Below, one piece after another: positions 1 through 8,510 of a stretch of DNA of 64,000 nt; the first letter of the stretch is position 1; each line of letters begins with the position of its first letter. The translations under genes and the position numbers were made by a program. Source of the stretch: Chlorokybus atmophyticus. Lineage: Eukaryota > Streptophyta > Chlorokybophyceae > Chlorokybales > Chlorokybaceae. The DNA is taken from the NCBI GenBank assembly GCA_009103225.1, contig RHPI01002823.1:384989-448988 (forward strand), written 5' to 3'. The notes under the pieces were generated by a model, which saw only the letters and a list, made by a program, of their open reading frames with translations, was not told the DNA's origin and ran no database searches.

Positions 1-10
1 AACGGCATGA

Positions 11-220
11 TGGGATGGGAGAACAAGATCTTTCTGGTCTCATGATCATTACCCGTCGACCAAAGACTACGACTTGAGCGACCCACAGCAGCGGGCACAG
101 CCCTTCACCAATAAGCGCGTCTTTCCAAAAGATTTCAGCTGCGCCAAGGGTAGCAAGCATATTCCCCCAACATATGAAGCTTATGACTACTGGATGCGCA
201 TACGTAACACCACTAGATAG
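11..220 (+). CDS. 3' end of an unidentified protein-coding gene (partial)
   Basis: One frame is open from just after the TGA at 8-10 to the TAG at 218-220, about 69 codons. The peptide is hydrophilic and rich in aromatic and charged residues, containing SHDHYPSTKDYDLSDPQQ, RVFPKDFSCAKGSKHIPP and the C-terminus EAYDYWMRIRNTTR. Because of the in-frame TGA at its left edge, the final exon probably begins at a splice acceptor between about 20 and 30 (AG at 19-20 or 26-27). The rest of the gene lies outside the window. No transmembrane segment or recognisable domain is visible and I do not recognise the family. The stop lies in a palindrome, and a minus-strand gene ends only 22 bp away, so the two are convergent. 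Coding character is inferred from the open frame and composition. Confidence 0.55.
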   Translation, partial: WDGRTRSFWSHDHYPSTKDYDLSDPQQRAQPFTNKRVFPKDFSCAKGSKHIPPTYEAYDYWMRIRNTTR

Positions 221-233
221 CTTCGCTATCTAG
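213..233. repeat. Perfect 9-bp inverted repeat over the stop codon
   Basis: CTAGATAGC (213-221) and GCTATCTAG (225-233) form a perfect hairpin with a TTC loop. The left arm contains the TAG stop (218-220) of the plus-strand gene. It lies between two convergent genes and could mark 3' end formation for either. Confidence 0.7.
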
Positions 234-241
234 CCTAAGTT

Positions 242-1409
242 TCAGTTAAAACGCGATAGATAGGCAAAAAGCTGCACACGCGTGTGGGTGGGTGGGTGGG
301 TGCGCGTGCGTGCGTGTGCGTGTGACTGACCTGTAGCAAGGTGGTGCTCGAGGCTCTTATCTGCATGATGTTTGTCAGCTGCTCTCCCGCCAGCTGCAAG
401 TTAAACAGCAATAGGTCCACCAGACCCATAATGACAGTCACAGGGGTCTGGGACACATTAACCAATCAGTCCCCTTCATTATCCACACACACACACGCGC
501 GGGCGCGCACATGCACACGCACACACCCTAATATCATGTGACAGGCACGAGAAAAAGGCATTCCTGCTATTCACCGCTTCCTCTGCCCTCTACTTCAGAT
601 ACTTTATTAACAGCGTCTGCAGCCGGTTCTTCAGCAGTATCTCGTTGGACACTTGGATCGTGGCAATGTATGTCACCATGCATCCGATGACAACCCCGCA
701 AATGAGATGGATAGAGCCAGAGCCGTGTTGTGAGCCGCCTTATCCAGCGGACCCAACACGCTCTTCCTAGGGATGCACAACACCACGCGCACGACAAAGC
801 CTTGCATGGTGTCGTTGGCATAGCTAATGCTATAGAGCGAGTTGTCGGCTAGGGAGACCTCGTTGAGGTGGTGCAAGGTTGGTGTTGGTGTTGTTGGTGT
901 GGGGTTGGATGGGAGTGGAGAAAAGGAGGTGGGTGGCAGCGCTAAGAGAGGGGACGGAGGCCTCGAGGGCGGAGACGAGAGAGAAGGATTGACCCCTGAA
1001 AGGCGGCAGAGACATGTAGATGTGTGTGCGTGTGTGTGTGCGTGTGCGTGTGCGTGTGTCATGCATCTGTTGGTATGCGATCCCCACGCGCGCGCACGCA
1101 CAACCATTAGATTCCAATTCGCGCGTACCCTGATCATGGTATGACTGTCGTGACGTTGCAGCTCGTCGCCGAGAGTAGTGTCCCGTCGCTCGTCGTCGCG
1201 TACATGAACCCGTCCAGCAGACTAAGGCTGTTCATGACCTCGAAGATGCTGTTAAGCAATATCCCCCCCTTCACCACGCCCAACAAGGTGGCATCTACGT
1301 CGTGGTCCCGCACGGCCACGGCGATGATGAGGATGGGGAGACTGAGAGAACCGCCAAAGGGAGTCCACACGGGAGTGTGCTTCAGAGCGAGCGAGGCGCG
1401 GAGGTAAGA
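242..1409 (-). pseudogene. Cache-domain sensor fused to a HisKA-like helix pair; frame broken
   Basis: Pieces of one minus-strand gene can be read. Exon about 1155-1409 (acceptor ACTACTCAG) encodes the core of a dCache extracellular sensor: VWTPFGGSLSLPILIIAVAV, then RDHDVDATLLGVVKGGILL and an SDGTLL turn. Exon about 594-858 encodes the C-terminal Cache strand and IPRKSVLGPL. It then needs a +1 shift near 697 to read a membrane helix (VVIGCMVTYIATIQV) and a linker. Exon 331-447 (39 codons, phase 0) encodes TPVTVIMGLVDLLLFNLQLA and GEQLTNIMQIRASSTTLLQ, which follows the pattern of HisKA helix 1 and 2 after the H-box. A last 30-nt exon (242-271) ends in TGA. The phosphoacceptor His and any ATPase domain are missing. 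The phase of the 594 donor does not match the next exon, so the gene is decayed or carries sequence errors. N-terminal exons are not found. Family calls are from pattern recognition only. Confidence 0.45.
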
Positions 1410-1511
1410 CTGAGTAGTGTTGCCGAAGAGAGGGGTTGCAGAGAGAGGGGAGAACGTGGCAAGCGGGCGTGCATGCGTGTAACAATACCACTCACTTACT
1501 TGCTCGGCGGC

Positions 1512-1768
1512 TTGGCAAACTTATGCACAAGCACAAGGATTTAATACTGGAAGCCCTACCAGCTTCACTGGTGCAGTACCTTGCAGAGGAAGTCACAGCA
1601 CCGCACCAAGGAAGGAGAGGATGACACCAACCTCTCTACTCAGCTCCCACACACTCACACACTCAAGCACACCTCACACACATGTGCAAAGCTGCCACGG
1701 ACATCACACCCCACATGGGATGAGAGGGAGAGCCCCTTGAACAACCAAACTAGGCACCCCACAGACAA
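1512..1768 (-). repeat. Dispersed repeat, copy 1
   Basis: Read on the minus strand, this matches 51385-51720 (+): GGGGTGCCTGGTT-like start, a GGGCTCTCCC(T/C)CTCATCCC block, a GT-rich stretch, CATCCTCTCCTTTCTTGGTGCG-like and ATTGTGCATAAGTTTGCCAAG-like blocks in the same order. No coding capacity is seen. It is probably a short non-autonomous interspersed element. Confidence 0.7.
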
Positions 1769-1908
1769 GAGTCGAGTATGCACATGCTGAGTTGCCTAAA
1801 CACATGTTGAGGCCGTTCATATACCCTCTCTTTGCTGCTCTCTGGTCTAGAACATCCAAGTCCAAGGCTACATGCCTTGTCATGGCTGCGTAGACCACAA
1901 CTCATGTC

Positions 1909-2075
1909 TACAGCTGCCACATCAGCCCTTGGACGTCTTTCAACGCCCAAGGCTAATCACACATCAGCCTCGGACATTGTAAACGTTCCTAGGCTGGTCA
2001 CATCAGCCTAGGACATCACACACATCATCCTTGGACGTTGTGAATGTCCTTGGCTGGTCACATCAGCCTAAGATA
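1909..2075. repeat. Minisatellite of about 40-60 bp units
   Basis: Diverged tandem units share the pattern CACATCAGCC(T/C)NGGACNT...AACGTNC(C/T)(A/T)GGCTGGT. Four partial or complete units can be lined up, starting near 1917, 1959, 1998 and 2058. One unit is longer through an inserted CACACACATCATCC. Each unit has an internal AGCCTAGG/CCTAGGCT-type dyad. Confidence 0.6.
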
Positions 2076-2278
2076 GCATACTCATGCATACATATGCATC
2101 CTTATGCATACATATGCGCGCATATGCACACATATGCGCATGCATGCATGTACATGCATACATCTAGCACATACCTCTCATGCACGCATACGCACTCATA
2201 TGCATACATGTGCACACATATGCAAACACATGCATACACATGCGGACATATGCACGCATATGCATCTGTACATCACAT
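2075..2278. repeat. Alternating purine-pyrimidine tract (ATGCATAY/CATATGCA motifs)
   Basis: About 200 bp consist almost entirely of RY alternation: CATATGCA, GCATGCATGC, CATACATATGCGCGCATATG and similar. Such sequence can adopt Z-DNA or cruciforms. The open frames here are artefacts of composition. Confidence 0.75.
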
Positions 2279-2481
2279 GATGTCTCGTAGGCTATGATCA
2301 GCCCTGTACTTGCCATCGTGCCTTGTGTAGTTCATCATGCTCAAGGCCGCACAGGCGCTAGAGCAGACCTACATAAGAGCACACTTACGCTTGCGTAGTA
2401 TGGGTCCCCACTTGGTCTCATCTTACTTACCACATAAGTAAGGGACAGAGAATGACTTTTGCCTGCCTTGTGGGCGTGACA
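2279..2481 (-). mobile_element. Chromovirus 3' LTR (part)
   Basis: On the minus strand a polypurine run, AAGTGGGGAGGAA, is followed at 2481 by TGTCACGCCC, a typical Ty3/gypsy LTR start next to a polypurine tract. It sits about 240 bp beyond the end of the chromodomain frame. The far end of the LTR was not located and may run into the low-complexity tract. Confidence 0.5.
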
Positions 2482-2721
2482 TTCCTCCCCACTTGCATTG
2501 CAACGACCGCGTTGCAAACGGGTGGGACATTAGTCCCGCACAAACCGCAGGCTAGCCAGGCCTAAGTGAGTAGCAGTGCTTCACGTGAAAGTAGTGCAAA
2601 TCGTGGGAGTGACAACCAACTCTGACACTATGTACCAGTGCATGCGGTGTTGGTATGTCACATGAAGATGCTGTGGGCATGTGCACATGCTCCTATCGGC
2701 TGAGCACTAGTAGCTCTGAGC

Positions 2722-5060
2722 ACACGCTCCTAAGTGGCATCTGTGGATTTGAGCTCATTCTCGAACTCCTCCAACAAGGCAGCACAGTTTGCCAAGTTCG
2801 TTCTGGGCTCCCAGATGTTATGCTCTTCGCCATAACCAAGCCACTTCACCAAGTATTGGTTTCAAAAGTTCTTCTTGTACTTTCTGAACCGTTTGCCAAC
2901 AATGGCCTCGCCCTCAACCTCAACTGGAGGGGGAGGGGGTTGCACTGGACCGTCACTCTTCAACTGTTTCAGCAGTACTACATGAAACACATTATGTACT
3001 CCCATGCTCTTCGGCAAATCAAGCCGAAAGGCACGGTCACCAACACTGTCGGTGATGGGGATTGGACCCAGCCATCTTGGTAGCAACTTGTGTACCCCGC
3101 TTGTTTTGAGTTGAGTGTTCTTCGAGCTCAACAACACTTGATCTCCAACTTGGAGCTCATTTTCAGGCCTACGATGCCTGTTGGCATACATCTTTTGCCT
3201 GTCTTGTGCTGCTTTCAAGCAGTCTTTTGCATGTATCAACGAGGCATGCATGCTCTCTGTGAAGTCTCTAGCCATTGGCACTTTTTTGAATGGCTCGACA
3301 TTCAGAGAAAAATGGGTGTCAACACATGACGACCGTAGTTCAGATGGAAAGGAGTGCTTCTTAGCGACTCATGCCATGCATTGTTCACAGCGAACTCAGC
3401 AAGTGGCAGGTACACATCCCAATTATCGAACCTGGGTGACGTGTAGTGGCGTAGCACATTTTCCAACACCTGATTGACGCGCTCCATCTGTCCGTCACTT
3501 TGTGGATGGTAAGCAGTGCTTAAGCTTTGCTTAGTCCCCAAGTACTGGCACACAGCTTGCAAGAATTGGCTCACAAACTTGGGGTCACGGTCAGACACCA
3601 ACTCTTTGGGTACACCGTGTGATCTGAACACCGAGTTCACAAAGATAAACGCAAACTCTTGCGCATCAATGTCTGTACGATAGGGCTCAAATCTGATCAT
3701 CGTGGTCAAGCGATCAACAAAGACAATGACAGCACTGTGTCCCGTTTTGATCACAGGTAGATCTGTGATCAGATCCATGCTCACACTCTCCCGTTCATAG
3801 TTGGGAATAGCCAAGGGCTTCAGCAACCCTGCTGCCTTCCTGTGAGAGGCCTTGTCTCTTTGACAAGTGTCACAATATGCGACATATTTAGATGCATCAG
3901 CACCCAAGCTCGGCCAGCAATACTATTTCTGCAGCTGCTTGATGGTCTTTGCCATTCCCATGTGCCCACTGTATTCGGAATTGTGTGCCTCAAACAGACA
4001 CTCTTGCCTCAAGCCGAGTGCATTGGGCACTATCAACTTGCCCTCACGATACCAGAGGCCCTTGTGACAAGTGATCTTGTCGTCTGCCTGCTTCAGCAAC
4101 TCAACAAACCATGTGTCAAGTGCATAAGCACTAGGCAAACGCTGTATGATGCCTTCCACATCAACGGCCATTGGGTCCTCCCCACATGGCTCGTGCACTA
4201 CCAATGGTGCTTCACTGTCTGCTCTCTCGAGCTCAGTTGGCATCTCGCTGGTTTCCGTTGCTACTGGTGTCTCATTGACAGCTTGCTCATGCACAGATGG
4301 CAACTCTAAAGTATTGGCACTAGCATCACTTGCTTGTGCGCACCCTTGGCTTCGTGCACGTGCACGTGTTGTCGCTGCCAGCAGCAATGGCGAACGGCTC
4401 AAAGGGGCAGCCACATTCACTCTCCCCGGTCTGTAAACCCAGGTAAAGTTGAATCTAGACAAGTACTCAGCCCACCGCGCTTGTCTTCTCGACAAGGTTG
4501 GTTGGGTTTAAAAGAAAATAAGGGGGTTGTGGTCCATGATCACACTAAACCCGCCTTCCAGCCCCTGTAGATAGCAACGCCACTCTCGTAGCGCATGAAC
4601 TACCCCCAACAACTCTTGCTCAATTTGTATACTTCCTCTCAGCATGAGAGAACTTCTTGCTAGCATAAGCAGGGGTGCCCACTCTAGAGCAACACATCAC
4701 TAGTGCCTTCAACAAATGCATCACAGTTTACCTCAAAGGGCTGGGTGAAGTTCGGCAGCTGCAACACATGCGCTGTCACCAAAGCCTCTTTTATGGACGC
4801 AAAGGCTTCTTGCTGCCTATGTGACCACCTTCACATGACCTTGTCACGCAACAGATTAGTGAGAGGGGCAACACGCGATGAGTAACCCAGAATGTACTTG
4901 CGGAAGTAGTTGCTCAAGCCTAAGAATGCGCGCAGCTCGTGCACATTCTTGCGTATCAACGTCCACAGAGTCGCTAGCCATTGGCAATCCCTCTTGTATA
5001 CATGGCTTCTTGCTCTCTTCATGTCCCTCATACATGAGAGCATGGCCCCGAGCAGCATCA
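2722..5060 (-). pseudogene. Ty3/gypsy chromovirus pol remnant (RT end, RNase H, integrase, chromodomain)
   Basis: Read from 5060 down: RT thumb ([19 protein letters not shown]), broken RNase H (RWAEYLSRFNFTWVYRPGRV), integrase zinc region (CDTCQRDKASH), integrase core (SVSMDLITDLP, VSDRDPKFVSQF, STAYHPQSDGQMERVNQVLE), and the C-terminal GPIPITDSVGDRAFRLDLP with HNVFHVVLL. After one in-frame TGA near 2863 a chromodomain follows in the same frame: QYLVKWLGYGEEHNIWEP, then NLANCAALLEEFE. This order identifies a chromovirus. Several stops and frameshifts separate the pieces, so it is inactive. Gag, protease and the RT catalytic half are absent, because the element is cut at about 5060 by a copia LTR. 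Confidence 0.9.
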
Positions 5061-5065
5061 GCTTC

Positions 5066-5390
5066 AGTCCCTACATACAAGTGTGCACACACTAAGGACA
5101 AGTGCAGCAAGCACGCCAACTATAGAGACAATGTGCAACCCACTGTACTAAGCAGTATACAGTGTCTTATATACTATGCTACTAAGTACTAGTCAACTCT
5201 AGTGAACACTGGTCAAAGTCAACACTAGTCAACACTGGTCAATGGTCAAAGTCAACGGTCAAAGTCAAAGTTGACTATGGTTGACCATAACTGCCGTAAC
5301 TCCCGTAACTCTCGTAACTCCCATAACTATAAAGGTTAAGCTGATTGTACCAACTACATGTAGGCGCCGCCTATATATGTACTTTCAACA
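5066..5390 (-). mobile_element. LTR of copia family 1 (3' copy)
   Basis: On the minus strand it begins TGTTGAAAGTACATATATAG. Shared blocks with 8201-8510 and 11276-11545 are GGCGCC(G/A)CCTA, repeated TAACTCCCG, a cluster of GTCAA/TTGAC motifs, and (G/A)TATAAGACACT. The outer end is uncertain; similarity to the solo copy ends near GTGCACACTTGTATGT. Confidence 0.75.
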
Positions 5391-5415
5391 AGCTATAACA
5401 TTTAACATGCTGCAC

Positions 5416-7380
5416 GAAGATTTGTTCCTCCAACTCTCCATAAAGGAAGGCAGTCTTCATATCTAGATGATGCAGCTCCAAGTCCTCCACAGCAACCTTG
5501 GCAAGTAATGCTCTAAAAGTTGTGTGCTTGCTGGCAGGTGCAAATACCTCCTTATAGTCAACTCTCTCCTGTTGAAGGAATCCCTTTGCCACAAGTCGTG
5601 CCTTGTAGCGCTCAATGTTGCCCTTGCCGTCACGCCTGACCTTGGACACCCACTTGACAGGTATAGGCTTCACACCTTGTGGAACCTGCACAAGTGCTCA
5701 AGTCTGGTTGGCGTGAAGCGAAGCAATCTCCTCATCCATGGCCTTACGCCACAACTCTGCATCCGGAGCTGTAATGGCCTCATGGTAGGTGCTTAGCTCT
5801 TTCTCCTCAATAATATCAGCGCTCATAGCCTGAAACCTTTGGGTGAAGTGTGGTGGCGCTCTTGTTCGTAGAGGGTAGCGCCTCTCCTGCTCCTCAACAG
5901 GTGCAATCACTTCCTCCTCGAGGTGTGGCGCATCGCCAGGGACCTTCGTATTGACAAGTGGTGCAACGACGACCTCCGGCTCATTAGTAATGTCAATGTC
6001 CATAATTAGTGAAGATGTTGTCAATGTTGTTGCCACCATCTTCTCGTCGAAGACAATATCCCTTTTGAACCATAATCTTGCCGTCCGCATGCAAGATCCT
6101 GTACGCCTTGGAATTGAGCTCATATCCTACAAAGACGCCTGTCTCCCTCACATTTTCCAGCTTCCTCCTCAAGTGCTTAGGGATGTGCGGATATGCCTTG
6201 GCTCCAAACACACGCATGTGCGTAAAGTCGGGCTTCTCACCATGAAACAACTCCCATGGGGTCTTGGCTTTGTTGCTCGTAGGTGACCTGTTGCGGATGT
6301 AGTTGGCCGTGACAAATGCCTCAGCCCATAAAGCTTTCTTCAGCTTTGCATCTGTAAACATGGCACGCACACGCTCCACAAGTGTGCGGTTGAGACGCTC
6401 AGCAGCACCGTTTTGCTCGGGGGTGTAAGGTGCAGTGGTCTCATGCTTGATACCGTGCTCTTCCAGGTAGCTCTTCAAGGTGTAGTTGAGGTATTCAGCG
6501 CCCCGATTACTTCTCAACGCCAACACCTTTATCTTTGCTTGTGTAGCCGGTAGAGTGAGAGTCCTCTTGACTACAGCAGCAACATTTGGCTTTGCAGCAA
6601 CAGGTACAATGGCAGATAGCTTGCTGAAGTCATCTAAAAAAGTGGCAACGTACCAATGTCCTCCTACGGATGCAATTGGCATGGGTCCGCACACGTCCAT
6701 GTATACGAGCTGCAAGGGTGCTGTACTGGTGCGGGAAGACGTGGGAAAGGGTTGCCTAGGCATCTTGCTCAACACACATGTCTCGCACAGATCACCTTTT
6801 GCTGCTTTCATGTCCTCCACTTGTATGTTGATCCCATTTACCATGCCTTCAGCCACCAATCTTGCCATGTTGTCCCACCCAAGATATCCGAATTGCCAAT
6901 ACCATTGAAGTGCTGTCGCTGATGCAGTGACTGCCGCAGACATCGCATGCTGCCGGTCCAATTGGATGCAATACAGATTTCTTAGCAATGTGCCCTCCAT
7001 CGCAATGATGTTTTTCACCTTGACTTGACACTTCGCAGCAGTGAAGTCAACTTTGGCGCCCGCGCTTGTAGCTCTTCGGACAGAGAACAGGCTGGAGGCT
7101 AGTCCCGGCACGTAGATTACCTCCTGCACGGCCACTTTTTGTGTAGCGCCCGCCACCTTTGTGTGTAGAATGACGATGCCCACTCCCACAGCTTGCAAGT
7201 GCAGTCTGCTGCCAAAGCTCGATTTTACAGCAGCAGCATCGCTCAGAGCATGATATTCCTGGGACTCATGTCTGTGTCGGGTCATATGCTGGGTGCACGC
7301 AGAATCCAACAACCAAGCGCTCTCAATAGCAGTAGTGCTAGCAGCAAGTGCTACAGCATGCCTATTAGACCTTGCTTCTG
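5416..7380 (-). pseudogene. Copia family 1 protease-integrase-RT, truncated in RT
   Basis: The protease signature is LLDSACTQHMT, followed by the GAG-pre-integrase region (WQFGYLGWDNMARLVAEGMV, CETCVLSKM), integrase (VYMDVCGPMPI, RSNRGAEYLN, TAPYTPEQNGAAERLNRTL), the MRVFGAKAY/VFVGYELNSKAYR tail and a basic linker. RT starts at EIASLHANQT and reads [35 protein letters not shown], then stops abruptly at about 5416, only 25 bp from the LTR at 5390. The YVDD box, RT thumb and RNase H are therefore missing through internal deletion. RT is split into two frames at about 5695. The protease frame is shifted relative to gag. Confidence 0.9.
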
Positions 7381-8127
7381 TTACTGATCGCGCTTCAACA
7401 TTCGGCAGTCCCTCTGTAGGTGTCCCTTCTTGTCACAGTAGTGGCAGTTACGCGTCTCCTTTTTTCCACCACCATTGTTATTGTTGAAACGTGGACTAGA
7501 TTGCGCTGCGAATGCCACAGCTTCAGCCTCATCCTGGCGTAAAGTGGATGCGCGTTGCTCGATCTGAAGTAGGCGTGGGGTGATGGTCTCGAGGGTGAGC
7601 TCCTCACTGGTTGACTCCATAATGGTGACAGTCATCTCGAACTTCTTGGGTAAGCCAGCAAGGATGACCCAGACCACCTCCACCTCCTTCACATCATGTC
7701 CAATGGCAAGCAAGTCGTCCCACAGCTGCCTGGCTCGTGAGATGAACTTCATGACAGGTTCAGCAGCATCCTCTCTCAAAGCATTCAACTGCTTCCTCAA
7801 CTGCAACTTCCTATCATTGTTCTTGGCCTTGTAAACCTCAGAAAACTTCTGCCACAATTCTCTAGCAGACCTACAACGTGCAACAAGCGCTAAGGTATGA
7901 TGTACCACACTCAATCCTATCAACGCAAGTGCCTAATTGGACTTTTTCTTTGTGGGTGCGTCCTCAAAGTCGAGAGGGCGCTCCATGGGATCCACCACCG
8001 ACCATAGATCTTTATGCATGAGTAGCATTTGCATCCGGATGCTCCATGTCCCATAGTTATCCAGGTCCAGGGGTTCGATATTCACCTTGTCGTGGTTGGT
8101 CGCCATGCTTTCATTGCTAGCCTGCAA
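7381..8127 (-). pseudogene. Copia family 1 gag
   Basis: The gag runs from the ATG near 8127 (MATNHDKVNIEPLDLDNYGT follows) to TAA at about 7381. One in-frame TAG at 7930-7932 splits it; the two halves are otherwise in the same frame. It carries the retrotransposon gag core (ARELWQKFSEVYKAKNNDRK, LPKKFEMTVTIME) and a single CCHC knuckle, CHYCDKKGHLQRDC, near the end. It lies directly after the 5' LTR and primer site. Confidence 0.85.
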
Positions 8128-8186
8128 TGAAGACGGCGCCTCCCCAAGCTATACCAGCTTGTGTGTGCTATGCTAGCGCTAGCGTG

Positions 8187-8200
8187 GGCTTATAACCTAT
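8187..8200 (-). other. Primer binding site of copia family 1
   Basis: Immediately inside the 5' LTR the minus strand reads ATAGGTTATAAGCCCAC. This is a decayed form of GGTTATGGGCCCAC, the complement of the anticodon arm of initiator tRNA-Met seen intact in copia family 2 here. Confidence 0.55.
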
Positions 8201-8510
8201 TGAGAGATTGCACAATAGCAACAATGCATACACACAAGTGTGGCGTCAACAAGTGAAGACCAGATCTTACTGTATTACACATTAAATAGTGTCTTATATA
8301 GTACACTAGTGAGTGCTAGTCAACACTAGTCAACACTAGTCACAGTCAAAGTCAACATTGACTAAGGTTGACCGTAACTCCCGTAACTCTCATAACAGCC
8401 GTTGACCATAACTCCCGTAACTCCTGAAGTTATCTTCAGGAGTTACGGGAGTTATATAAGTTGATTGTAGAAGTTTAGCTAAGGCGCCACCTACATAGGT
8501 ACCTTTAACA
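8201..8510 (-). mobile_element. 5' LTR of copia family 1
   Basis: On the minus strand it begins TGTTAAAGGTACC and ends CAATCTCTCA, so 310 bp with TG...CA ends. It contains dense GTCAA/TTGAC repeats and a perfect 22-bp hairpin (8408-8429 with 8434-8455). Together with 5066-5390 it brackets an internally deleted element. Confidence 0.8.
8408..8455. repeat. Perfect 22-bp inverted repeat inside the LTR
   Basis: The arms 8408-8429 (ATAACTCCCGTAACTCCTGA start) and 8434-8455 are exact reverse complements separated by the 4-nt loop TTAT. The core is an inverted duplication of the TAACTCCCG unit that occurs in tandem in the sister LTR at 5290-5330. Confidence 0.85.
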
